Notes under the pieces: generated by a model
Databases searched by the model: none
Told to the model about the DNA's origin: nothing
What the model saw: only the letters and a program-made list of their open reading frames with translations
Program-made: the position numbers and the translations under genes
In this document: positions 45,701 to 57,700 of the stretch, piece by piece
Layout of the letters: every line of letters begins with the position of its first letter
Position numbering within the stretch: position 1 is the stretch's first letter
DNA from: Tridacna crocea
Lineage: Eukaryota > Mollusca > Bivalvia > Cardiida > Cardiidae
Length of the DNA stretch: 64,000 bases
Assembly (NCBI GenBank): GCA_943736015.1
Contig: OX031071.1
Span: 27,295,619 to 27,359,618 of the forward strand
Direction of reading: 5' to 3'

Positions 45701-48700
45701 ATGACTTAGGATTTCATTTTCTCGAAATAGTAACTTGTTTTAACGATTTAGGATTTCATTATTTCGAAATATAAAATGTGTAGAGCATGACACCTACCGG
45801 GCTCCGTAGCTTAGCACCATCTTGCTTTACTTTTTAAATTTCATCTGCGAGTTTCATTGCAATAATCACATTAGACTTAATTACTGAAAGTAACATTATG
45901 CAGCTTCAGCAACACACACAAAGTCCTGTCAGCAAAATTTAGAAAGGTCACTTCTGATTTGGTGAACCATTTAAATTTGCCAATGAAAAGTTGCATTTCA
46001 TTAAAATGACAAAAGTGAAAGCTTGTCCAACCTGAAAAAATTGTAGAGAAGAATTTTTTAAATTGTTTCATGATTGAATTTGTCTTTGAAAGGGTAGAAA
46101 TTGTCTTGGAAAAAAAAGGAGAAAAAACGCTAGTTACCAGCATTTTCTCCTTTCCCCAACATCTTTTCAAAAGACATCTTTCTCAGGGTCATCAAAACTT
46201 GGGATTTTCTGGAAGATCCAAAGGATTAATCCTTTACCACATAATTAAAACTTTTAACGTCCCCTGAAAGAGAAGGCCTTTTGAAAACATTGTGGGAAAA
46301 GGAGAAAATGCTGGTTACCAGCATTTTCTCATTTTCCCACAATGTTTTCTACTCAATCAAAGAAAAATGATTTGGTATGAGCCACACTGAAATAGTCATC
46401 TGCAAATACTTTCAATTCAGACAAGTCTAAAATTTTGTCTTGAGGTAAAAGGTTAAGTCTAAATGTTTTGCTTACATACTTAATCACAGACTGCTGAAAA
46501 GGACAATAATACCGACACAGATGGAGACATTTTGCCTAATGAAGATGGTATTCTGTACAACGAGGGTCAGACCAATCCACAAGCCTACGAAACAGAACTG
46601 GTGCAAGAGGTAAGCATAAAGACTCCCCCCTGCGAAAAGAAGTTCTTGAGTTTATGAACAATTCCTGAACTACACTTCATGAACAATCCCTTGAACAGAA
46701 AATAGCCAGTTCATGAACCATTTTTGTTCATGAACCTTTGTTGGGGTTCTATGAATTGGTTCATGAACTTTGATTCAGGAAAGGTTCACTTACAGTACAA
46801 GACTTACTTCAACTTCATTGAACTGTTCATGTAACTGTTTAAGAGCCGTTATTCATAAACTGTTCATTTTATTTGTCGATATTTCGTTATTTTCATGTCT
46901 CCTTTTGTAATGAGAATAGAGTGGCCTAGATTTATAAATGATAATTCTTAGAAGGAAAAAGAAAAAGAAAAAAGTGGGTCGGTCAAAGTAGTACAATAAT
47001 ATTCATTTTCAATTGTAGCAACTTTTTTAGGAAGCATTTTCTGTTTTTCCACATTGTTTTCCAAAGCCTTCCTTCACATGTTCATTAAAACTTGGGATAG
47101 ATTGGCCAAGGGCTAATTATTTAGTTCTTTACCAAGCAACCCCTAGTTTTTACTGCTCTCAGATGGAAGCCTTTGAAAACATTGTTGAGAAAAAGAGAAA
47201 AAGCTGGTAACTAGCATTTTCTCCTTTTCCCACAATGTTTTCTGCCCTGCTGGAAACAAATTTCAATTTCTGAGTTACATTAAATTTGTTGTCTGCAAAT
47301 GCTTTCAATTTGGACCAGTTTAGAACTTTTTCGTTTAGTAAAGAGTTAATCTTATTTTATTTCAGGAGGAGAATGAACAGCGTAAGGAGTACGAGAACAC
47401 TGGAGATCATGACTACGAACTGAAAATTCTTGACATAGAGGCGGAGTATGAGAAATGGTGGACAGGTATGTAGTAGTACAAACTTATAAGAGTATTTTAC
47501 CAACCATACTGAATGGTTCTGTGTTTTTTATATCCTTGAGACTTCTATGCCCATAATGCTTTCTACTTTTCAAAGATGAATTCCATTAACTAGTTATCAC
47601 TGACAGAATGTTGGATAAGTCTAAATACAAAACATTAGCAGACAACTACTAAGATATGGCTAAAATGTTGTTTTAGATAAAGTAGAAAACATTGTGGGGG
47701 AATTCCTGGTTACCATCAGTTTTGCCTGTTTCCACTTTTGTCAAATGCCGTAGAATGGCAATGTTTCTTATCCTATCAAGACAGAGTCAACCCTGTGAAA
47801 GAAGCCTTTTAAAAACATTGTGGGAAAAGCAGAAAATGCTGGAGACAAGCATTTTCTCATTTTCCCACAATGTTTTCTTCCCTACCTTAAACAAATTGCA
47901 ATTCTTTAGTCATATTCATTTTGTTGTCTGCAAATGCTCTCAGTTTGGATCTGTCTAAAATTTGGTCGTTTGGTAAAGAATTAAACAAGAATGCTCTTGG
48001 TATGCCTAAGTTTTAAACTTTGCTGTCTTGGAAATGTTTAGGTGCTTAAGTTTTCCTTTTATTTTTTGTCTGCAAATGCTTTTGTCTACCAAATGCTTCC
48101 ATGCTCTTGCCCTTGTGGCAAGTCCAGATCAAGATCAGACTGAAAAAAAAAACTTGACATTACACTCACTGGGGTCTTTATAGACTGCTAAAGTGCATTT
48201 GGCAGTTTTAAGGTAAGACCTGTGTAATGGAAAACAGATATTTCCACTAAATTATCATCCTGCAAAATTAACTCTAATTAAAAATGAATATTATTGAACT
48301 ACTCTCACCAATTCATTTTTTTCCATTTTTTCTTTCTTTGAATTATCATTTATAAATCTAAAACCACTATATAATAAATTCAGAAAACTAACAAAAGTAT
48401 CAAAAAATAATTTCAAGATAGACATAAACAACAATCTGTTTCAGAGTACCTTGAGACTGGAGTGATGCCAGAGATTTCAGACATAATTCAAGAATTTTTG
48501 GTAAAGTTTGTATTTTTTGGTCTTGGCTGATCATCTTATGAAGTGTCGTAGCCATAGATAATTGTAACTAGTTAGTCAAAGGTTACCAATAAAAATAGAT
48601 ATATTCTGAGGCTTACTAAAACAGAAGGCTTTATAAAACATTGTGGCAAAAGGAGAAAATGCTGGTAACGAGTATTTTCTCCATTTCCCACATTGTTTAC

Positions 48701-51700
48701 TACCCTATCAGAGACATAAGTTGGCATCTTGGCAACATTAAATATTTCGTCTGCAAATGCTTTCTATTTGGATAAGTTCAACATCTTGTCAATTGGTAGA
48801 GTTAACTCTTTCTTGACGTAAAATTTCTCCACTTGTCTAAACTGACAGCCTTTGGATTGATTTGATATTGTGTTTATTTCATTGTCTGCGCATGTCATAT
48901 TCTTCGATGAGTATTTATAGAATGCCATCTAGCAGGAGATAATGGTGTTTATTTTACATCAAATAATGAATAAGTTCGTAAGACTTAATTTAGTTTCTTA
49001 CAATTCTGCTCTTTGGAAACCACACCAGAACCTGCATCAAATGTGTCAGGCAATAAACGGTCCAGATTTTGACATCTGCTCCTGGGTATCCAACTTGAGA
49101 CCTTCAGGTCATAAGGCTGCGCAAAAAACATTTGTTGACAAATATTACTCATATATGCTGCTAAATGGTGGTGTAAATTTATCCTTGAAATGGTGGGATG
49201 TATTCTCGGAAAAGAAATAATTTTAGTCACCTGATACAAAAATAACATGGATGATGCATCCTCATGAATCAAGTTTTGACAAATGAATACCATCTGAAAA
49301 CAGTATTCCAAAAAGAAAAATCACTTGTCAGAAGAAATTTTTCTATTAAACACGGTTTAACCAAAAGTAGATTAAACAGTCACCTACATAAATATGTTAT
49401 TTCATGTGATGAATCATCAGGATGATCTTGGCCTGACGACAGAGGACTTGGAAAAAGAATATGAAAAGAGAAAGACAGAGGGAAGCTCTAGTAGAAAGAA
49501 GAGATCATATCTGGCAAGTAATGCTGGAAGATGGACCAAATGTATCATCCCTTATGTTTATGAATCATTAAGTAAGTGCATAGTTTTATGTAAATGTTGT
49601 TAACCCTTTACTCCGTAGGTACATATTTCTATGCATTGTTTTTAGGAGCCTCTGGAAAACATTGTGGCAAAAGGTGAAATTGCTCATCACGAGCAATTTC
49701 ACCTTTTGTCACAATGTTTTCTATGCTATCAAAAGATGTCCTATACACATAAAAAAAGGCTTCATCCTTGATGTTATTTAGGGTCAGTCAGAGATACCAT
49801 AGAAATGCCCTATGGGGTAAAGGGTTAAAGTGTAGCAAAATGTTTGTTAATTATGGTGAAACTACTTTTTGGAATAGCCTGTAAATTCTGACTTGCATAT
49901 TAACTGTCTGTTTCCTGTGCCTAATGTCTTCTTATATAATCACCGTATTAGGTACAAGTAGGTATTCAGTACCTGTTCATGGTTATTAATTTTTTTCCCA
50001 CACAACCTCGAAGATAGCTTTTTAAAACATATTGAATAAAAAAGAAAATGTCAGTGACTAGCATTTTCCCCCTTTTTCCATAATGTTTTTTACCCTGTCA
50101 AATATAATTACCACCATTTTGGCTACATCTAAATTGTTGTCTTATTATGTTTTCAATTTAGTGAAGGCCAAAATTTTGTCATTTGGTAAGGAGTTCACCC
50201 CTTTGCCATGGAGATGGATGCACGTATAGCCATGTGCTGATTGCGCTGTCATAGCATGCAGAGTTTGTAATCCCTTGGTTATGAATTTGAACATGGAATT
50301 GTCCAAACCTCTTTCAGGGGATAAATGAGAGTAAAATATGTATGACCTGTCATGCAAAAAAGGACAATCTGGGTCTGTATTCACCAACCATTCTTAACCC
50401 TTTCCCAAACGACAGATTTTGGACTCTTCCAAACTGAAAGAGTTTGCAGACGACAATGTTAACTTCCATAGCAAAGGTAGAAAATTATCTGAAGGGGCAG
50501 AAAACACTGGGGGAAAAGGTGAAATTGCTCGTTACGAGCAATTTCTCCTTTTCCCACAGTGTTTTCAAAAGAATTGTACTGCAGACACGTAAAAACAAGA
50601 GCTTGTTTGGGATAGGGTTAAGAACTTTTTTTGTCTTATTCTCCAGAATTTTCTACATTTGTATGTAACATAACTTCTGATTGGCTAAACCATGTGGTTT
50701 AACTTCTGATTGGCTAAACCATGTGGTTTAGCCAATCAGAAGTTAAGTCACTTACAAATTTAGAAAACCTTGGAGGATAAGACTAAGAATATTCACATGA
50801 ATGGTTGGTGAATATGAGCTCTGGGAATAACGGAATTCTGTGCATCTATTAGATGAAAACAGACCACAAGTAGGGCAGGCCAGTTGGTAGTTCAAAAATG
50901 ACTGGATAGTAAGGTAGAATGGGCACTTTTCATACAGAAAATATCAGAAAAACGAAACATGAAGACACTTGTCGCAGCTCCCAGATGGTCCCTTTTTGAC
51001 AGGTAACATTTTAAAAAATTCTATGTTAATTGTCTCGTCTACATGAGCTGATTAGACAGCTAATTGAGAAAACTGATGTTACCAAAGTCTGGCCATGTTA
51101 ACCTAGGCCTTCACCACACAATCCTGAGTTTTAACAACTCTGGGAAAGGAGCCTTTTGAAACATCATGGGATAAAGAGAAAATGTTTTCTACTGTTATAG
51201 AATCAGGTTTCATCAATTAAGCAACACTTGATATTATCTGCAAACAGCTTTGAATTTGGACAAGTTGAAAATTTCGTCTTTTGATACAGAGTTAATAAAC
51301 ATCAAAAGTATAGATGTCTCAAGAATGAAATTATTAGCAGAGAGTACACAAATTTTTACTCAGATGATGGAATTTATCTATTAGAAGGTTAAAACATTTG
51401 GGAAAAAGGAGAAAAAGATGATTACAAACTTTTCTTTCTTTTCAAAAGCTTTATCTTTCAGGATCATGATGAATATAGACTTTTCCAAATCGAGAGCAAT
51501 TGCAGGCAACAAATTAAATGTTACTCAAATGACTGAAGATCTCTTTGATTGGGGTGAAACATTATAGGGAAAGGATTAAATGCTGGTTTTTCTAGCATTT
51601 TCTCCCATTCTCTAATTGCTTTCAAAAGTTTTATTCCTCAGGGTCATTGAAACTTTGGTTTGTGTGATAAAAGAGTTCAAACATCCATGGTATAGTCAAA

Positions 51701-54700
51701 GTTTGAGTCTTAATTCCATATGACCTGCAACACATGAAATGGGGCTTTCCGACTTTTGCGTAAAATGTCATCTCAGATCAGCCTGCGCAGTTCGTGCAGG
51801 CTGATCCGATACGACACTTCCGGTTTTAACCCTTTACCAAACAATCCCTGGTTTTTACAACCCTGAAATAGAAGCCCTTTGAAAACATTGCGGGAAAAGG
51901 AAAAAATGCTGGTAACCAGCATTTTCTCCTTTTCCCACAATGTTTTCTGCCCTGCTGGAAACAAATTTCAATTTTTGAGTTACATTTATTTTGTCGTCTG
52001 CAAGTGCTTCCAATTTGGACCAGTCTAAAATGTTGTCGTTTGGTAAAGTATTTTTTTTTGTTTTGTGCTAGTCTGATGTGGGACAAAATTGAATGTCATC
52101 TGGGATTAGCTTGTGTGCAGAATGCGCAGGGTAATCCGAGAAGACCCTTTACACAAATGTTCGAATTCGTCTTTTCGCTTGCCTCACAACCAGATGGAAA
52201 TATGACGTCATTTACCTTACATTTCTCGTGCTTGACGTAATATTGTAATGAGTTGCTATGCGGGAGGGGTACGCCACGGGGCAGAACTGTACTGTATTTT
52301 GATAAAGCTCCTCCCACAAAGGGTTAAAAGCATGAAATACCATATTTTGCGTATGTTTTGGGACACCAAAAAAATTGGGACACCATCAAAAATCGCGAAA
52401 ATAATTATTTTTCATGACCCAAAGATTTGGGACATACTAAAAATTGCAAAGCGAGATCGGTAATTTTTTGTTCCAAAGAATTGGGACAGTGATTATCTAT
52501 TTAGAGAAAAAAAATCTTTCAATTCTTTTGAAAACTTTTGTTTGCAAATATTTAATTATTTAAATTAATTTTATTTCTCCACACGTAACGTCGTATGCAT
52601 GCTTCCCAACCCTCACGATTTCAATGGGAGTTACCTGATTCAAGACAAAAAAAACAATCACCTGACAGTCTAGTTTAAACCCTAAATAAAAAAGAAATCC
52701 GATGTAAGCATAAAAAGGGTGTGATAAACTTCTATCCAAGATCCATAACGTGTATAATTATAACGTGTGTACATCCGAAGTTGACAGAGTTGACACACAT
52801 GTAATACATGGATCCGTGGCGAAAAGATAAACCGACTACCTTAGTTACTGTTGCCAAGGTCTCACAAACAAACGTAGTCAATACATATACAGTATAGCAG
52901 ATAGACTACTTAAATCGTGCTTTCATGACTGTTTCTCTCAATAAAATTCCGGAAAAAGTATTTTAATCATATATTTCTATCGATGATAAATTCTCAGTAA
53001 GAAATTTAAAGATGCTTTAATAATTTACATATACGGAGATGTATTAAAAGGGCGAATTACGGGGGTGACGTACAATGTAACAGATTTACAAAAATTTGAA
53101 CATATAAAAAACATCAACAAATCTTTGTTTTGCCACAGAATAATAGAATTAACGATACTTATTGCTTTCGTTGGGCTAGTTACTAGTAAGGTCGTCTCAG
53201 CATCATATTAAATTAAAGAAACCTTTTGAAAAGTTTATAGAATGTCTGAATGTACAGAGAGGTCTAAGTTAATGAAAAATTTTAATATCAGGTTAAGGTG
53301 ACAAGGGTTGTCTGATGGATTATAAAATGCGTTAAGTGTGTTGTCAATTAAGAAAATTGTAAATCCCATTGACGGTAGTATATCATATACTGATGACAAC
53401 GGGTGGTCAAGTTGATTAGAGCGGCAAATTGTGTTGCAATCAAAAAACATTCTTTTCAAATTAACAGTTTACCAACACACCCTTTGTGCTAATGTGAAGA
53501 TGTGCTAATCCATTTAAACTCGTCACCGAATGACAAAATTTTTAGAGCAACCCAAATTCAAATATTTGCAGACAACAAAATAAATAATTCAAAAATTAAA
53601 ATTTGGTTTTGAAAGAGCGCAAAACACAGTGAGAAAAGGATAAAATGAATGTTACTTGTAAGCATTTTCTCCTTTCTCTGCAATGCTTTTAAAAGCTTTC
53701 TATGGGTTGTTAAAACCCGTTATGTGGTAAACGGTTAAAACAGATACATGTAAGTCAAGAGAAAAATTTCCATGTTGCACCAGATCAGAAGTTAGACTTT
53801 TTTTTAAAATTGAAATATACTCCTATAATGAGGAAGAACTACACTTCAAAGTGCTTATTGTAATCAGCAGGTACTTTAAATCCAAGAATAAACATCGTGT
53901 AATTTGCAATCTGATCTATATCTACACTTGAGAGATCGTATGTACGATCCCAGTACACATTCAGCATATTCTTCGTGCACCATGGGTTGAAATTAATGTC
54001 AAATTGAAACATTGGTGACAAGTAACGCGGCCACTTTTTGGATGTGCATAGGTTATTGAACAAGGTTAATATTCAAGTAAAAGTATTTTCTTTTTATTAA
54101 TACTTCATATGGGTCTGTTTTTACCTTTGTTTTCCAGTTTTCTCTTTCAGAGTGGAAAAATTACAAAATACTTTAAATTAATCTATTATCGAGCGCTGAT
54201 TAGCTCTTTGCACAAGTTCAAATTTTCAGTAATCATCACAATTTAAACTTTTCTATAGCCTCTGCGTGATCTCACGTCATCGGTACACGTTTGCAAAGCA
54301 CAATTTGAAAGTTTTTTTTAAAAATTTAAACGTAAAAAACACAACATAAATAAAGAGAATTGCATTCTTCCAACGTTAACAGTCGTTTATTTGTGAGCCG
54401 AAATAGCAGAAACCAAGGTAGGACATCGGGTAGAATAAACCCGATGTCCTGATTGGTCAAATATCGATTTCCACGGATCCATGTATTCATGGTCAATCAA
54501 GTTCAATGTTTATAAATAGAAATCAAGGTATTAATGGAACGCGATAACCGTGGCCTTTGTTTACAATAATTCAGACCATTCTATTTTCGTATACGGGAAG
54601 GACAGGTAAATTATCTGATAATTTAGTTAAAATGTAAATTGAAAAGGCTTAAAACTTTTACAAGTTCTCTATTGTACTAAGCGAGCAGTGGTGTAATGGA

Positions 54701-57700
54701 TAACATCACTGCCTCTAAAGCCGGCAATCCTCGTTCGAGCCGTCAGACCTAACTTTTTTTTTTTAAAGGAAGCAAGTTACATTTTTATTTCGGTTTTCGC
54801 TTTACTTTTCATTTTTTTCTCTCCATACTTTTCTTTTCCTTGTTTGAATGTCTTTTATGTTTCTTTTCTTTATCTTTCCTTCTTCCTTTTTTAGACGTGT
54901 ATATCTTTTTTTTTTTTTTTTTGTCATTGAAATTCTTTTATCACTATTACATTTTATTCTTATTCACTTTATTCTTCTTTTTTAAGGCATCTATATGACT
55001 GTCTCAACAATAAGATGATAAGTGTGCAACTCTCATCCCGTGCTCTGGCAGTATCGGAACTCACTTCATTTTCACTGGCCCTATCGGTACCCTAACTCTT
55101 AACATTCAGCATTTGTTGCTTCCTCGTCGCCGAACTGCTCACAGGTTTCTTGAACTGCAATGTCTGCTTTTTGAAAAAATTATTTTTTCTGCTAGGACCG
55201 CACATCTATAGTAACCTTTCCACTCAGGTTGCTTTAGTTCACAAGTGGTTCCGATCCACTGGTGTTTCAATTTAAATCCTTGTGCAGTCAAGCTTCAGAT
55301 ATGCGTAAGTTCCCAACTGTAGTGAGTACATAGACATGTCTCTTCTGTCAAAGCCATGAAACAGGAAGAAAACTAGTAGCCAGAAATTTGTGGCTTTAGT
55401 CATCTTAGAAGTCTAAATCACGAGGCTATTTCTAGCATCAATTCCTGTACAAGAATTGCATGTCTTGGTTCATTTTTCCCAACTTTCGAAGGATCAATGT
55501 GCAATCTCGTGTGATGTCAATTAAATATGAATGAAACTACAAAGTAAAAGTAAAAATATTCACTATGATGTCATAAAAAATAATGTAACCATTGACTTAG
55601 CTTTAAAAAAAAAAGTTGCTTTACTGAAAAAAAAAATTCTCTGTGACTCGAACTCGATCCGTTTGGGCAGTAGCAGAGTCCCTTTGACCACTGAACCACA
55701 GCATTACTTGCACGTCTTTGTTGAAATTTACCAATAAGTAACTGTTTCGTCCCTGGTATTCCCTAATTGAATGTTTTGAACTGATCCAGTGTTTGTAAAC
55801 AAAGGCCACAGTTATCGCGTTTTGATAGTACACAGTTTTACCCAAGGTTTATCGATCGAAGATCGACGAACCAATCAAATTTGAGATCGGTCCGAGCAGA
55901 TACAGAGTGGAAATAACGTCGTTCACCTCACGTACAAGTAAGAGGTAAGACATGTTGTGAATTTATTTAGAAACGCAAAATAACATCTTCATCGCGATCC
56001 AAAGATGAAAACAATAATGAGTAACAAGTTAATAATCAACAAAAATAATGAGAAAAAGTGTAGTTTTAAACTCTTAGTGCTCAAGTTGATTGGTGGAATT
56101 CCAATCTGTCTAAAAATAGATCACCCTGCAAACCTGACATCAGTGACGTTCCAATATTTCAACGTCGGCAATATTCGACGGTTTAGCGGCGAGTGACTTT
56201 CAGTATGACAGATTGTCTTGTCTTGTTTGACCATAAGTTTTGGGACAGCTGACAAAATAATTATTTTTTGTAGACCAAAGTATTGGGACACGAAAAAAAT
56301 TAATTATTTTTTACTGTCCCAAAATTTAAGCAAATTATGGTAAATAGAATATTTGTTTTTTTGGTGAAAGATCAAAATTTATTTCATCTCGTGAACACTA
56401 TCGGTAATATTTTCACTTGTGGCTGTGCCACTTGTGAAAATATTACCGATGGTGTCCACTCAATGAAATAAATTTTGATCTTTTACCGAAAAAAGCAAAT
56501 ATCCTCTATATATTGCATATACCGTAAGCAACTTTATTTATACAGCTGAGAGTGATAAAGTTGGTATGGAGAAAGTTCATGCATATTATGAGAGGTACAC
56601 AGGTTTTCGATTTGTTAAATTCAACGGCACGGAGACAAAAGACAAGTATGGCCTAGATCATCAGAACTACATACGATATGTCAGAGCCTCGGGGTAAGGT
56701 TACTGCATAAAAAGTTACTAACCCCTGACCAAACAAGCCTAATTTTTAATGACACAGAGGAATAGGGCCTTGAAAACATTGTGAAAAAAAAGGAGAAATA
56801 CTAAATGTTGTATACTACATGTTTAGTTTATTACCAAAAAACAATTTTTTAGGCTTGTCCAAATCAAAAGCATTTACAGACATCAAAATAAAAGTGACAG
56901 AAAATTTGAAACTAAATGTTTTGTGAAGGGTAGAAAACATTGTTGGAAAAGGAGAAAATGCTGGTTATCAGCATTTTCTCCTTTTTCCACAATGTCTTCT
57001 AAAGGCCTCTTTCTCAAGGTCATCAAAAGTCGGGATTTTGTGGTAATGGGATGTCCTTTATCGAAATTGAAAGAAATAAAGAACCTAATCAAATTGATTG
57101 GAGTGTGTGCACGCAATAGTGGCAGTTTGTAAATCACTTGTAAAAGACAAAAAATCCTCTTCTATTTGCATTTAAATTGATTTTAGTGAGTAATAGTGGC
57201 AAGTTGTGCGCCATTAGTTATTTTTAGCACTTTTTTCACTGATTGATCTTACTATTATTATTATCATTTATTGTTTTTCCACGAAAATGGTGAGCATTAT
57301 ACAATAAAAAATACAAGGAAAACAATTAGAATGAAGTTAGAGAGAACAAAAAAATCTTACTGTCCATCTGACAAGCCGAGTATTAGTATATTGTGCACCA
57401 CTAACCATACAAAATACTCCTTTTCCATGTCATTCAAGTCCATGTGACATAGCTAGCAAATTGAACTATGTGCAAGATTTGCCACGAGTGATCCTGTCAT
57501 TTTGCACATGTTATTATCCCCTACCAAAGACAGAGAGATATAGTTCTAGCGTTGTCCATTTGTCCTTCCTTCCGTCTGTCCCTCCATCCATCTGTGGGTG
57601 AGTCATTCCTGGACAATATCTCCAATAACATCGGACAGCATTTTATGAAACTTTATATGTGTGTACAATAAACTATTCTGCCAATAAACATTTTTCTATT

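Larger units (their letters stand above)
52340..56340. mobile_element. 4-kb element with TTGGGACA-bearing inverted ends, TA-flanked
   Basis: Left end CCATATTTTGCGTATGTTTT, then GGGACA; the reverse complement of the right end matches 22 of 26 bases. TA lies just outside both ends. TTGGGACA recurs four times in the first 150 bp and three times (both orientations) in the last 100 bp. TA target and size fit Tc1/mariner-like elements, but no transposase is seen, so this is inference. Inside are a MITE, further inverted pairs (52804/54471; 54541/55793), a tRNA-like head at each of two places, and a minus-strand open frame. It lies in astacin intron 6, 205 bp before exon 7. Confidence 0.6.

Noticed and set aside
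53235-53459. 74-codon minus-strand frame downstream of the unknown ORF
   Set aside because: Composition is AT-driven, no splice sites link it to the frame at 53839, and it has no recognised motif.
54685-54760. Functional tRNA gene
   Set aside because: A- and B-box-like sequences are present but T-stem and acceptor stem do not pair.
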